Source: Bacillota bacterium (lineage in GTDB: Bacteria; Bacillota; Bacilli; Paenibacillales; UBA4045). Taken from it: 64,000 bases of DNA. Positions 9,702-19,322 of the stretch are shown piece by piece. The notes under the pieces were generated by a model. That model made no database searches. It was not told the origin of the DNA and saw nothing but the letters and a program-made list of their open reading frames with translations. Made by a program: the position numbers and the translations under genes. Positions within the stretch are counted from its first letter, which is position 1. Every line of letters begins with the position of its first letter. The stretch is from NCBI GenBank assembly GCA_023441055.1, contig JAEZQY010000029.1, positions 62,001 to 126,000 of the forward strand, written 5' to 3'.

Positions 9702-12700
9702 CTACTCTTGCAAAATAATACGCTGCCCCGGATAAATAAGGGCCGGATTGCTCAGCTTGTTAAGCCACGCCAGCTGCTGCCAGGTCGTGCCGAATTTGCG
9801 GCCGATCGCCCACAGATTATCACCCTTCTGCACGATATAGACCTGCTGCGATGCTGAAGGTGTGTCAGCCGATTGCTCTGGCTCGTTCGCCGCGCCCGCC
9901 TTAGCCGCATCTGCTAGAATACGGCCTTCCTCACCCGCATCGACAGTGCCGACATGCTGAATATAGGCGATCAGCGCTTCATCGAGCGCAGGATATTCGC
10001 CTGCGATTGGTTCATCACTGAACATCGTATATTCATCCCCGCCAGCCGCGATGAAGTCATTCGTAGCAAGCATGTAGTCGCGCGCCAGATCAAGCGGCTG
10101 TCCGCCAATTTGGATATCGTACACACGCTCGCCTGCTGCCGCATTCGGATTGATCTTGAACGTCATGCCGCCGACATGCGGGAATGCGCCCTTGGATTCC
10201 GGATACGCATCAGAGCCTTGCTCGAGCGCGTCCTTCAGATCAGCGCCTGGCACCCGCTTCGTCACAATGTAGTTGCCGAACGGCAGTACCGTAATCACAT
10301 CACCCTTCGTGATGTCACCTGCGTTGATCGATTCGCGGATTCCTCCGCCGTTGGTCAAGGCCACCTCTGCGCCCGTCACATGGAGCATTGCATCCGTGAT
10401 CAAGTTGCCCAGATTCGTCTCTCCAGTGCGAACCTGGTCCCGCTCACCCTCGAGATGAATGGCAGTATGACCTACCACCTGAGATAACGTCGCTTCCTGT
10501 GCGCGCTTCACTTCGTCGATGACACGCTCTACAGCTGGATCAGGCGTGACATTAGCCGTCACTTCCTTACCGATGAGACGAGCGTCCTTAGCAATCAGCT
10601 TCTTATCCGCGTCGAATACGAGCTCGACTACTCCTAAATTCTTCGTATACTCGCCAGCACTCACGATCAGCGTGCTATGGTCAGCTCTGAGACCCTCCAC
10701 CAGCGTGGAATGACTGTGTCCATCCACGATCAGATCGATGCCTTGCGCCTCCTTGGCCACCTTGATGCTCGTATCGGTGCTGGACTCATCAATACCCAAA
10801 TGGGTTACAGCAATGATTGCGTCTACCTTGTCTTCCAGCTCAGCCACGATCTTCTTCGCTTCCTCAGCCGGATCGGTGAACGTGAGGCCCTTCACATTAT
10901 TGGGATGTGTCTTATAAGTCGTCTCCGGCGTCGTTAGCCCGAATAATCCGAGCTTAATGCCATCCACTTCCGTGATGATATAAGGGGTCAGCAGATCACT
11001 GCCGTCCGCTTGCTTCACATTCGCGCTTAGCAGCGGGAACTTCATGCGCTCCCCAAGCGCAAGCAATTGCTCATACCCATAATTGAAATCATGATTGCCT
11101 GCGGCCATGGCGTCATAGCCGACTGTATTCATAATATCGACAATGCTCTCGCCCTGTAGCAATGTGGCGATTGTTGTCCCATGCATCGTGTCTCCAGCAT
11201 CAAGCAGCAGCGTGTTCTTGTTATCCGTATGGAACTGCTTCACCAGAGAAGAGATCTTGGCGAAGCCCATTCCGTCATTGCTGGATTCCTCTACTCGGCC
11301 ATGCGTATCATTCGTATGGAGAATCGTAATCATCGTCGTCTTGGCAGCCGGCTTCATCTCATACACCGATAGTGTGCCGGACACTTCATAGCCTGCTAAC
11401 AGAAGCGCATGTCCAGTTGGACTCTGTTCAGCCGGGATGAAGCGCAGCCCCTCCGGTCCGCTGTCCGCCCCTTCTTCGCGCGAGAAGTCACGTGTGTTGA
11501 AGTATACGGAGAGCTCAACTTCAGCCGGATTCGTAATATTGTAGACCATGATACCGCCTGTACGCTCCAGTCCGATGAAGGCATACGTCTGATCACCAAT
11601 TACGCCTGTCTTCACATCCTCCGGTTCAGGCCCCTTATCATCACTGCGGCCATCCTTCTCCGCATCGCTGTTGCTTACATTGAATTGCTCTGGATGAGCG
11701 GCAGCTGTGTAGCGCTCGAATTGATCACCGCTATCATACACACGATTCATCGTCGCCGCGTCCCAGATCGTGAAGGAACGGCTACCGTAGCTGTACAGCG
11801 CTTCATACTTGCCGTCCGCATTCTTGCCCAGATCCGCGATAATCTTCAGGCGGCCAAGCTGCTCATCCTTGAGCAGGTCGTCAGCATGGAGCACATCGAG
11901 CTGCTCCTGCGTATAGCCTGCATAATGTTCTGCGTTCAGCGCAAGCTGATCCGCTTCCAGATCCTTCACCCGAAGCTCATCGCTGAATGCGTCATAGTCC
12001 CGCGCGTCGCCTTCATTGGCCGTGAGCAGATAGGTGCGTCCACCGATCGTAACCGCATCGATGCCATCCGGCATATAGACGCCCTTCACCGGCCAATTCC
12101 TGATGTTGATGGTATCGTCCTTGTCAGAAGCGTCGAGGCCTTGACCGAGGACGGAATGATCCTTATAGCCGAGGCTCTTCACCGAGGTGAAGGCTTTCGA
12201 TGCCACATCGAGTGTGGCGATGGCGTTATTTTCCTGCAAGGTGATGTATAGGGTCTTACTGTCTGCTGATGCCGCTATGTACTCGGGCTCCAGCGACTCT
12301 GCGATGGTTGCGCCGTCCTTGCCATTGCGAACACCAGCTTCAATAAGCAATGGATCCGTAAAATAAACCGTAGTGACTGCAGATTGCTCAATTCCTGCCG
12401 CGCCGCCGGTCACATCGATCAGGGAGACGCTGCCCTCCGGGTCAATCGTATAATCATCCGAAGGCTGGCCTTCATTGGCCGTGAATACGGTCTTGCCATC
12501 CGGCGTTACACCGACCATATCCGGCAACGCGCCAACCTCAACCGTGCCCAGCAGCGCGCCGTCAGGCGTCAGGAACGCTACCCTGCCATTGTCCTGTTCA
12601 GGTTCCGCAACGAGGCTGAGCGCGATCCACTCACCGTCAGGCGCAGTTGCAACGCTAGTAATATTGGCTATACCGGTTAGACCCAAGTCCGCGAGCTTCA

Positions 12701-13004
12701 CTGTCTTCCAAGCCTCAAGCTGCTGCACGCCGGTCTGGGCGCTCAGCTTGGTGAGATCAAGAATGATAACTGCATTCTCCGCTCCATTGAGCAGATAAGC
12801 GCGCTTGTTCACCGCATCGTAAGCAACAATTTCGGCGCCACCTTCATCCCACTCCGCTCCAGTGGCATATGAGGCAATATGACTGACCGTCAGGTCGCCC
12901 GTACCCTCGTACACGATCGCAGGCTTCGCCTCCGCCAGCGCCGCTGTCGGCAGCAGCATGCCGAGCATCAACGCGCTTAGTAAGATGGACAAGTATCGTT
13001 TCAC
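9702..13004 (-). CDS. secreted choice-of-anchor I / 5'-nucleotidase protein with C-terminal LysM
   Basis: About 1100 residues. A signal peptide (KRYLSILLSALMLGMLLPTAALA) is followed by a beta-propeller 'choice-of-anchor I' domain (about 45-545). Then comes a metallophosphatase domain beginning TILHTNDTHGR, with GDTMHGT, GNHDFNYG and DGHSHS metal motifs. A 5'-nucleotidase C-terminal domain (GNLITDAM, NGGGIRESI) follows, and a terminal LysM module (YIVQKGDNLWAIGRKFG) should hold the protein to peptidoglycan. It would release phosphate from nucleotides at the cell surface, like B. subtilis YfkN. The GTG at 13004, 8 nt after GGAGGG, gives the proper signal peptide. A PhoP-box-like array lies upstream. 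Confidence 0.9.
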   Translation of the reverse strand: MKRYLSILLSALMLGMLLPTAALAEAKPAIVYEGTGDLTVSHIASYATGAEWDEGGAEIVAYDAVNKRAYLLNGAENAVIILDLTKLSAQTGVQQLEAWKTVKLADLGLTGIANITSVATAPDGEWIALSLVAEPEQDNGRVAFLTPDGALLGTVEVGALPDMVGVTPDGKTVFTANEGQPSDDYTIDPEGSVSLIDVTGGAAGIEQSAVTTVYFTDPLLIEAGVRNGKDGATIAESLEPEYIAASADSKTLYITLQENNAIATLDVASKAFTSVKSLGYKDHSVLGQGLDASDKDDTINIRNWPVKGVYMPDGIDAVTIGGRTYLLTANEGDARDYDAFSDELRVKDLEADQLALNAEHYAGYTQEQLDVLHADDLLKDEQLGRLKIIADLGKNADGKYEALYSYGSRSFTIWDAATMNRVYDSGDQFERYTAAAHPEQFNVSNSDAEKDGRSDDKGPEPEDVKTGVIGDQTYAFIGLERTGGIMVYNITNPAEVELSVYFNTRDFSREEGADSGPEGLRFIPAEQSPTGHALLLAGYEVSGTLSVYEMKPAAKTTMITILHTNDTHGRVEESSNDGMGFAKISSLVKQFHTDNKNTLLLDAGDTMHGTTIATLLQGESIVDIMNTVGYDAMAAGNHDFNYGYEQLLALGERMKFPLLSANVKQADGSDLLTPYIITEVDGIKLGLFGLTTPETTYKTHPNNVKGLTFTDPAEEAKKIVAELEDKVDAIIAVTHLGIDESSTDTSIKVAKEAQGIDLIVDGHSHSTLVEGLRADHSTLIVSAGEYTKNLGVVELVFDADKKLIAKDARLIGKEVTANVTPDPAVERVIDEVKRAQEATLSQVVGHTAIHLEGERDQVRTGETNLGNLITDAMLHVTGAEVALTNGGGIRESINAGDITKGDVITVLPFGNYIVTKRVPGADLKDALEQGSDAYPESKGAFPHVGGMTFKINPNAAAGERVYDIQIGGQPLDLARDYMLATNDFIAAGGDEYTMFSDEPIAGEYPALDEALIAYIQHVGTVDAGEEGRILADAAKAGAANEPEQSADTPSASQQVYIVQKGDNLWAIGRKFGTTWQQLAWLNKLSNPALIYPGQRIILQE

Positions 13005-13044
13005 TATGCATTCCCTCCATATCGATTTAGTCATGTGCGACATC

Positions 13045-13098
13045 ATCGTAGCAGATGTTTATTTTAGGAATGTGATCGATTTTTTAAGTTATTGTTAA
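13045..13098 (-). promoter_or_regulatory. candidate PhoP box and promoter of the 5'-nucleotidase gene
   Basis: Reading the reverse strand, TTAACA (13098-13093), TTAAAA (13087-13082), ATCACA (13076-13071) and AAAATA (13065-13060) are hexamers with an exact 11-bp period. This matches Bacillus PhoP sites, which are TT(A/T/C)ACA-like repeats about 11 bp apart. A possible -10, TACGAT (13050-13045), follows 9 nt after the last hexamer, and the GTG start is about 40 nt further on. The first two hexamers are strong, the last two weak. The downstream phosphate-scavenging enzyme supports the call. Confidence 0.5.
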
Positions 13099-13174
13099 GA
13101 GTACTCCATGAGGCTTCGGCTATCTTGCGCTGATTGGCGCTGCGCGCTGTTGACTCGTTGCTCGTGAGGCATGA

Positions 13175-13357
13175 GATGTAGAAACTGCAGGTAAATCGAC
13201 TGATTCTCGGGAAATGCGCTCATTCAGATGTAGAAACTGCAGGCTGACGGTTCAAACCCTCTATTTTTCCGTCAATATTGGCCATTCAACTGTATTTTCT
13301 GCAGGTCAGCATGCGAATCGGGATGCGATCGATGCAATGAGATGCAGAAAATGCAGC
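13175..13357. repeat. four-unit phased repeat array A1
   Basis: Four degenerate copies of a 20-bp core (family consensus CCTGyAnnnACTGCAGTTAA) lie near 13175, 13227, 13286 and 13338. Centre-to-centre steps are about 52, 59 and 52 bp. Units 1 and 2 read forward (TGTAGAAACTGCAG in both); unit 3 is reversed (CTGTATTTTCTGCAG); unit 4 (TGCAGAAAATGCAG) is nearly symmetric. The DNA between cores is not conserved. The array fills the gap between the divergent nucleotidase and SDR genes. Arrays A2 and A3 have the same core and spacing. Confidence 0.75.
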
Positions 13358-13433
13358 TCAGACGCAACGAGCCCAAAGTGAGCATTTATTTAAGATGTGA
13401 AGTTTGCTAATGTGGAAGAAAAGGGGGATGACG

Positions 13434-14258
13434 ATGAGTAAGGTAGCGGTAGTGACAGGATGCTCGAGCGGATTCGGATTGCTAGGCGCAGTCGAGCTGG
13501 CTCGCAGCGGCTATGAGGTTGTGGCCACAATGCGCGACACAAGCAGGCAAGCGGATCTGCTGCAGGCTGCAGCTGAAGCTGGCGTTCGCGGGCGAATCAC
13601 CGTGATGGAGCTCGATGTAACGGATCATGCGCAGCTCGATGAGGTTGTGCATGAGGTATTGGCGCGTTTCGAGCGTATTGATGTGCTGGTTAATAACGCT
13701 GGATTTGCCCTGGGCGGATTCGCAGACGAGGTTCCCCTGTCCAAGTGGCGGGAGCAGTTCGAGACGAATGTGTTCGGGCTGATCGCCATGACACAGGCGG
13801 TTATCCCCACGATGCGCAGCAACCGCCGGGGCCGAATCATTCAGCTCGGATCCATCAGCGGACTGGTCGGGTTCCCTGGATTGTCGCCTTATAATGCCAG
13901 CAAGCATGCGGTTGAGGGCTTCAGCGAGGCGCTGCGCCACGAACTGCGGCCTCACGATGTCTACGTGTCGATTGTTGAGCCCGGTTCCTATCAGACCTCG
14001 ATCTGGGAGAAGGGCTTGTCCGAGATGAGCAGCGCAGCTGAATCTGCCCAGGCCGACCGTCTGCAAGCGCTGCGAACTCAGGTTGAAGCGACAGCCGCGA
14101 GCGCCGGCGACCCGCACGAGGTCGCTCGCCTCATCGCGCGAATCGCCGAGCAACCGAAGCCGCGTCTGCGCTATCCGATTGGCAAGGGTATTCATGCTAC
14201 GCTGTTCGCGAAGCGCATGCTGCCATGGCGGATATGGGAAAGGCTGGTGAGCCGCTGA
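13434..14258 (+). CDS. SDR family NAD(P)-dependent oxidoreductase
   Basis: A classical short-chain dehydrogenase of about 274 residues. It has the TGCSSGFG cofactor loop (TGxxxGxG), NNAG (VLVNNAGFA), catalytic Ser in GSISG, and YNASK (Tyr-x-x-x-Lys). The C-terminal part, with EPGSYQT and a long basic end, resembles SDRs often annotated as ketoreductases or oxidoreductases of unknown substrate. The ATG at 13434 (MSKVAVV) is 6 nt from GGGGG; ATG 13428 is possible. It stands alone between repeat-filled gaps, so context gives no clue to its substrate. Confidence 0.88.
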   Translation: MSKVAVVTGCSSGFGLLGAVELARSGYEVVATMRDTSRQADLLQAAAEAGVRGRITVMELDVTDHAQLDEVVHEVLARFERIDVLVNNAGFALGGFADEVPLSKWREQFETNVFGLIAMTQAVIPTMRSNRRGRIIQLGSISGLVGFPGLSPYNASKHAVEGFSEALRHELRPHDVYVSIVEPGSYQTSIWEKGLSEMSSAAESAQADRLQALRTQVEATAASAGDPHEVARLIARIAEQPKPRLRYPIGKGIHATLFAKRMLPWRIWERLVSR

Positions 14259-14325
14259 CGGTGTCATGTGACAGATGTGAATAGCTCGTGAAGCGTTAAC
14301 GGTGTCATGTGACAGCTGTGAATAG
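14258..14325. repeat. 27-bp direct repeat containing a TGTCATGTGACA palindrome
   Basis: Two copies of a 27-bp segment beginning ACGGTGTCATGTGACAG and ending TGTGAATAG lie at 14258-14284 and 14299-14325, differing at one base. Each holds the palindrome TGTCA-TG-TGACA. The first copy begins at the last base of the SDR stop codon. Confidence 0.8.
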
Positions 14326-14404
14326 TCGAATCCGATTATGACTGCTTCAGACCTCCAGTGTGGACGACCGGGGTGTTCTTCGTTTTTTCAGGCGCGGGCG
14401 CTGT

Positions 14405-14580
14405 TTGTATGATTTATCATACAAGTGTCCACACTCACGGTAACCTTCTAGGCGTTTTGTACGATTCTTCATACAATCCTGGCTGTTCGCACCGCTTCTC
14501 TAACTGTTTTGTACGATAAAACGTACAAGTCCAGCGCTTCATGCCGATATCGTGACTACTTTGTACGATAAATCGTACAA
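14405..14580. repeat. four-unit phased palindrome array B
   Basis: Four 20-bp palindromes of the form TTGTACGAT-NN-ATCGTACAA start at 14405, 14457, 14509 and 14561, exactly 52 bp apart each time. Units 1 and 4 are perfect palindromes. The centre is TT/TC in units 1-2 and AA in units 3-4, so polarity switches halfway, as in the A arrays. The 32-bp spacers share no clear sequence. The array lies between the convergent SDR and glpD genes. A separate 16-bp perfect palindrome, TACACTCTAGAGTGTA (14595-14610), follows it and may act as a terminator. Confidence 0.9.
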
Positions 14581-14629
14581 ATCCCCACGCTGGGTACACT
14601 CTAGAGTGTATCTCTGAGAAACGCCACGA

Positions 14630-16285
14630 TTATTCGGCAAGCTGCTGCAGCGAGCGGAGCTCACGCTCTAATTCCACCGCATACTGACGCTGCTGCTCCT
14701 CGGTGTAGCCGAGTCGATCGGCCATATGCTGCAGCACTGCCTCCTTCCATGTTAGCGCCCAATCGATGTTGAACAACACGGCGCTTGTGCGTCGAATTAG
14801 GAAATCGGCAGGCTTCACCGCCAGCTCATGCTCGATCGCATAGTCAAGCGCCAGTTGCAGCTCTAACGGCAGGTCACTCTTCTGATGCGCATAAGCCAAT
14901 ACCTGCGGAATATTCGATCCGTAGCGGCGAGTCAGCTGCTCCGCTTCTTCGCGCTGCAGCCCCAGCTCCTCGCCGCGCTTCGTCCACTCTGCTACGAATG
15001 CCGGGAAGCCGGCTGATCCTCCGACATCGCCCCCCGATAATCGCAGCTCCTTCGTCTGGCAAGATGGAAGCACTTTGCCCTCGGATGCGCGCAGACGATC
15101 AGCAATGCGATCCACAATGCTCTCCGCCATCTTCCGGTACCCCGTCAGCTTGCCGCCGGCAATCGAGATTAGACCGGACTGCGATTCGAAGATCTCATCA
15201 CGCCTGGATATCTCGGACGGATCCTTGCCCTCCTGATGGATCAGCGGCCGCAGACCGCTCCAGCCGGATTCCACATCATCCTTGGTCAGCTTGACGCTCG
15301 GGAACATCCCGTTGATCGCTGCGAGCAGATAATCTCTATCCGCCGCCGTAATGTCCGGATTTGCGATATCCCCTGAATAGTTCGTGTCTGTTGTCCCCAC
15401 ATAGGTCTTGCCCTCGCGAGGTATCGCGAACACCATACGCCCATCCGGCGTGTCAAAATAAACCGCCTGACGCATCGGAAACCGTTCCCCATCTATAACA
15501 ATGTGAACGCCCTTGGTCAGATGCAGCGTCTTGCCGCTCTTCGAGCGGTCTAGCTCGCGAATATTGTCCACCCATGGCCCCGTGGCATTCACCACATAAC
15601 CAGCGCTCAGCTCATAACACTCTTCCGTAATTAAGTCGCGTACAGCTGCGCCATATACTCGGCCATGCTCATCATAGCGCAGCGATTCCACCTGCGTATA
15701 GTTGATCGCCTCCGTACCCAGCTCTACCGCCTTCTTCAGCGTCTCAAGCGTCAGACGCGAATCATCGGTGCGATACTCCACATAGGAGCCGCCGCCGAGC
15801 AGGCCATCGCGATTTAGCAGCGGCTCAGCCGACAGAGTCTGGTCAACCGACAGCATCACTCTGCGCTCGCTGCGCTTCACTCTTGCCAGAAAATCATATA
15901 ACAAGAGTCCCATAGACGTGCTGAATCTTCCGAATGTGCCGCCCTTATAGATCGGCAGCAGCATCCGCTCGGGAATCGTCACATGCGGTCCATTCTCATA
16001 TACAATTGCCCGCTCCTGCCCAACCTCTGCCACTACACCGATCTCCAGATTTTTCAGATAGCGCAGGCCGCCATGCACCAGCTTCGTCGAACGGCTCGAC
16101 GTTCCAGCCGCGAAGTCCTGCATATCTACCAGCACAGGCCGCAACCCACGGCTCGCCGCATCCAACGCTATACCCGCTCCTGTAATTCCGCCACCTATAA
16201 TTAACACATCATAGCGCTTCTCCTGCATGCGCTTCACTTGTGTGCCACGATCCCTGCTCGAGAATAATCTTCTTCCTTCGTTCAT
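14630..16285 (-). CDS. glpD: aerobic glycerol-3-phosphate dehydrogenase
   Basis: A 551-residue FAD enzyme that oxidises sn-glycerol 3-phosphate to dihydroxyacetone phosphate at the membrane and feeds electrons to menaquinone. The dinucleotide motif IIGGGITGAGIALDAASRG and the family stretch GTSSRSTKLVHGGLRYL are present, and length matches B. subtilis GlpD. The C-terminal helical domain typical of GlpD is complete. It lies downstream of glpK in the same direction but has its own leader with a conditional terminator (16316-16374). The ribosome site GGAGG is about 10 nt before the ATG. Expression is expected to need GlpP and glycerol 3-phosphate. Confidence 0.96.
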   Translation of the reverse strand: MNEGRRLFSSRDRGTQVKRMQEKRYDVLIIGGGITGAGIALDAASRGLRPVLVDMQDFAAGTSSRSTKLVHGGLRYLKNLEIGVVAEVGQERAIVYENGPHVTIPERMLLPIYKGGTFGRFSTSMGLLLYDFLARVKRSERRVMLSVDQTLSAEPLLNRDGLLGGGSYVEYRTDDSRLTLETLKKAVELGTEAINYTQVESLRYDEHGRVYGAAVRDLITEECYELSAGYVVNATGPWVDNIRELDRSKSGKTLHLTKGVHIVIDGERFPMRQAVYFDTPDGRMVFAIPREGKTYVGTTDTNYSGDIANPDITAADRDYLLAAINGMFPSVKLTKDDVESGWSGLRPLIHQEGKDPSEISRRDEIFESQSGLISIAGGKLTGYRKMAESIVDRIADRLRASEGKVLPSCQTKELRLSGGDVGGSAGFPAFVAEWTKRGEELGLQREEAEQLTRRYGSNIPQVLAYAHQKSDLPLELQLALDYAIEHELAVKPADFLIRRTSAVLFNIDWALTWKEAVLQHMADRLGYTEEQQRQYAVELERELRSLQQLAE

Positions 16286-16315
16286 GATCTATCCGCCTCC
16301 GATTCGCTATGATAC

Positions 16316-16374
16316 AAAAAGCCGACAAACCTCCGGCGCCTGCATATCTTACGCAAGCTCCAGCTGTTGTCGGC
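16316..16374 (-). terminator. glpD leader terminator, probable GlpP antitermination target
   Basis: On the reverse strand GCCGACAA (16374-16367) pairs with TTGTCGGC (16328-16321) followed directly by TTTTT (16320-16316), an intrinsic terminator placed 31-89 nt before the glpD ATG. Purine-rich inner arms (CTGGAG and GCCGGAGG) could form alternative pairings. In B. subtilis the GlpP protein, with glycerol 3-phosphate, prevents termination in the glpD leader; a glpP gene is 2 kb away here. Structure is seen; GlpP control is inferred by homology. Confidence 0.85.
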
Positions 16375-16410
16375 ATCTCCGATTCTCCAACCGTATATTA
16401 ACTTGTTAAT

Positions 16411-16451
16411 GAATCAATTTCATACCTACGATGTTGTTCTGAAATTGATTC
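16411..16451. promoter_or_regulatory. inverted repeat upstream of the glpD leader
   Basis: GAATCAATTTCA (16411-16422) and TGAAATTGATTC (16440-16451) are perfect 12-bp arms 17 bp apart. A smaller palindrome, ATTAAC-TT-GTTAAT (16398-16411), overlaps one side. The placement between glpK and the glpD leader suggests an operator at the glpD promoter or a transcript hairpin after glpK. Similar half-sites occur near 30015 and 31404. Confidence 0.55.
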
Positions 16452-16478
16452 TTGCATTAATCATACCATGCATGGATC

Positions 16479-18145
<1,667 letters not shown>

Positions 18146-18146
18146 C

Positions 18147-18326
18147 CCTGCAAATACGACAGTTAATTTCAACACATTTGTCATTCTCGTCATTTATCCT
18201 GTAAAAACTGCAGTTAAACAAGCCGGAAACCAGAAAGGCGATGCACTTTGGTAAAATTAACTGTAACAATTACATTTGCACAACAAATAATCGTACCTCC
18301 GCAAATATAACTGTACTAAATACAGA
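18147..18326. repeat. four-unit phased repeat array A2
   Basis: Cores lie at 18147-18166 (CCTGCAAATACGACAGTTAA), 18198-18217 (CCTGTAAAAACTGCAGTTAA), 18257-18276 and 18307-18326; the last two are reversed (TTAACTGTAACAATTACA and TAACTGTACTAAATACAG). Centres are 51, 59 and 50 bp apart. This copy lies between glpP and glpK, which run in the same direction, so any readthrough transcript would contain it. Confidence 0.85.
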
Positions 18327-18338
18327 TAGCGGCTCCAT

Positions 18339-18905
18339 CTACAACAGCGACCGCTCGTAATGCTTCCACAGCTCCGGGCGTGAGGTAGTCACCGCAGTTG
18401 CGCCTGCGGCCAGCGCGCCCTCCACCTCGGCGACTGTGCGGATCAAGCCGCCAGCGAAGATAGGAATCCCCGCAGCCTGGTGCACCTCTTGAATAATATG
18501 CGGCATTACACCAGGAAGCACCTCAATATAATCAGGCTTCGTACGCTCCAGCAGCGTGTAGCTCTTCTCCAGCGCGCTCGAATCGAGCAGGAAGAGCCGC
18601 TGTATCGCGATCAAGCCATTCTGCCGCGTCTTCGTAATGACATTCGCCCTGGTAGAGATGAGTCCGGCGGGTTTAATTCGCTGACAGACGTATTCCGCCG
18701 CATATTCATCATTCTTAAGTCCCTCTACCAGATCGATGTGGAGCAGCAGCTTCTTCCCGTGCCTGCTCGCCAGTTCAACCAGACTCTGTAATTGTCCGAT
18801 ATGACTGTCCAGCAGCACTAGGTATTCATACGGGGACTTTAGCAGCTTCTCCAGATCCTTGATCTTGCGGACAGCGGGCAGAATAGGCTGGCTATGGAAC
18901 GCCAT
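18339..18905 (-). CDS. glpP: glycerol-3-phosphate-responsive antiterminator
   Basis: A 188-residue protein of the GlpP family with a TIM-barrel-like fold. It binds glycerol 3-phosphate and the leader mRNA of glp genes to prevent premature termination. Family landmarks include HIDLVEGLKNDEYAAEYVCQ, GLISTRANVITKTRQ, PDYIEVLPGVMP and IFAGGLIRT near the phosphate-binding end. The ATG at 18905 (MAFHSQP) has AAAGGGG 9 nt upstream. It precedes glpK and glpD on the same strand. The expected target hairpin is present before glpD, supporting a working regulon. Confidence 0.95.
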   Translation of the reverse strand: MAFHSQPILPAVRKIKDLEKLLKSPYEYLVLLDSHIGQLQSLVELASRHGKKLLLHIDLVEGLKNDEYAAEYVCQRIKPAGLISTRANVITKTRQNGLIAIQRLFLLDSSALEKSYTLLERTKPDYIEVLPGVMPHIIQEVHQAAGIPIFAGGLIRTVAEVEGALAAGATAVTTSRPELWKHYERSLL

Positions 18906-19240
18906 AGGCACATACCCCTTTCTAGTGCGAATTGTCACACCTCAACGTTTACATAACAACCCCATAGTATCTTATACATCGCAATGCATAGCACAATCCA
19001 TCGCGATGAACAGAAAAAAAAACACGAAATCGCCAGTATCGTATACAACGATTGGCAACCTGTGTGATTCTCCACATCTCCACCACCATGATTAACTTAG
19101 GTTCATTGTACAAGTCACAGGAGCAGCAGTCAACAGGATTTGCAGCGGCCACAAATTCGATTCCTGTATGTGTAAATGCCATCCAACCGAACCTGCCACC
19201 ATGAACATCAGCTACTCCAATCAATCCCTTGCCCAATAGA
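18906..19240. other. intergenic region, glpP promoter side
   Basis: This 335-bp gap lies between glpP and the glnS terminator. On the reverse strand, TTGTGC followed by TAAGAT (near 18970-18992) could be a weak glpP promoter, with a partial CATCGC/GCGATG inverted repeat across it. A run of nine A residues begins near 19014. I see no gene here; an open frame crossing the terminator is judged not real. Confidence 0.35.
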
Positions 19241-19278
19241 AAACCACCCATGCTCGCCAGCGCGACAATGGGTGGTTT
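19241..19278 (-). terminator. intrinsic terminator of glnS
   Basis: AAACCACCCAT (19241-19251) and ATGGGTGGTTT (19268-19278) form an 11-bp stem with a 16-nt loop, 45 nt after the glnS stop. On the reverse strand it ends in TTTTCTATT. Confidence 0.85.
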
Positions 19279-19322
19279 ATCGTGCACCAATGTCTCATCA
19301 CAGGCAACACGAGCGGCTACAA

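Noticed and set aside
11409..12251. 280-residue + strand open frame opposite the nucleotidase gene
   Set aside because: Long antisense frames are expected opposite GC-rich genes; the opposite strand has clear domains and a signal peptide.
14405..14580. CRISPR array, because a 20-bp repeat alternates with 32-bp spacers
   Set aside because: Only four units, repeats are degenerate and switch polarity, and there are no cas genes. The same geometry occurs with other cores elsewhere in the window.
18949..19290. 113-residue open frame on the reverse strand after glnS
   Set aside because: It runs through the glnS terminator hairpin, lacks a ribosome site and has no recognisable domain.
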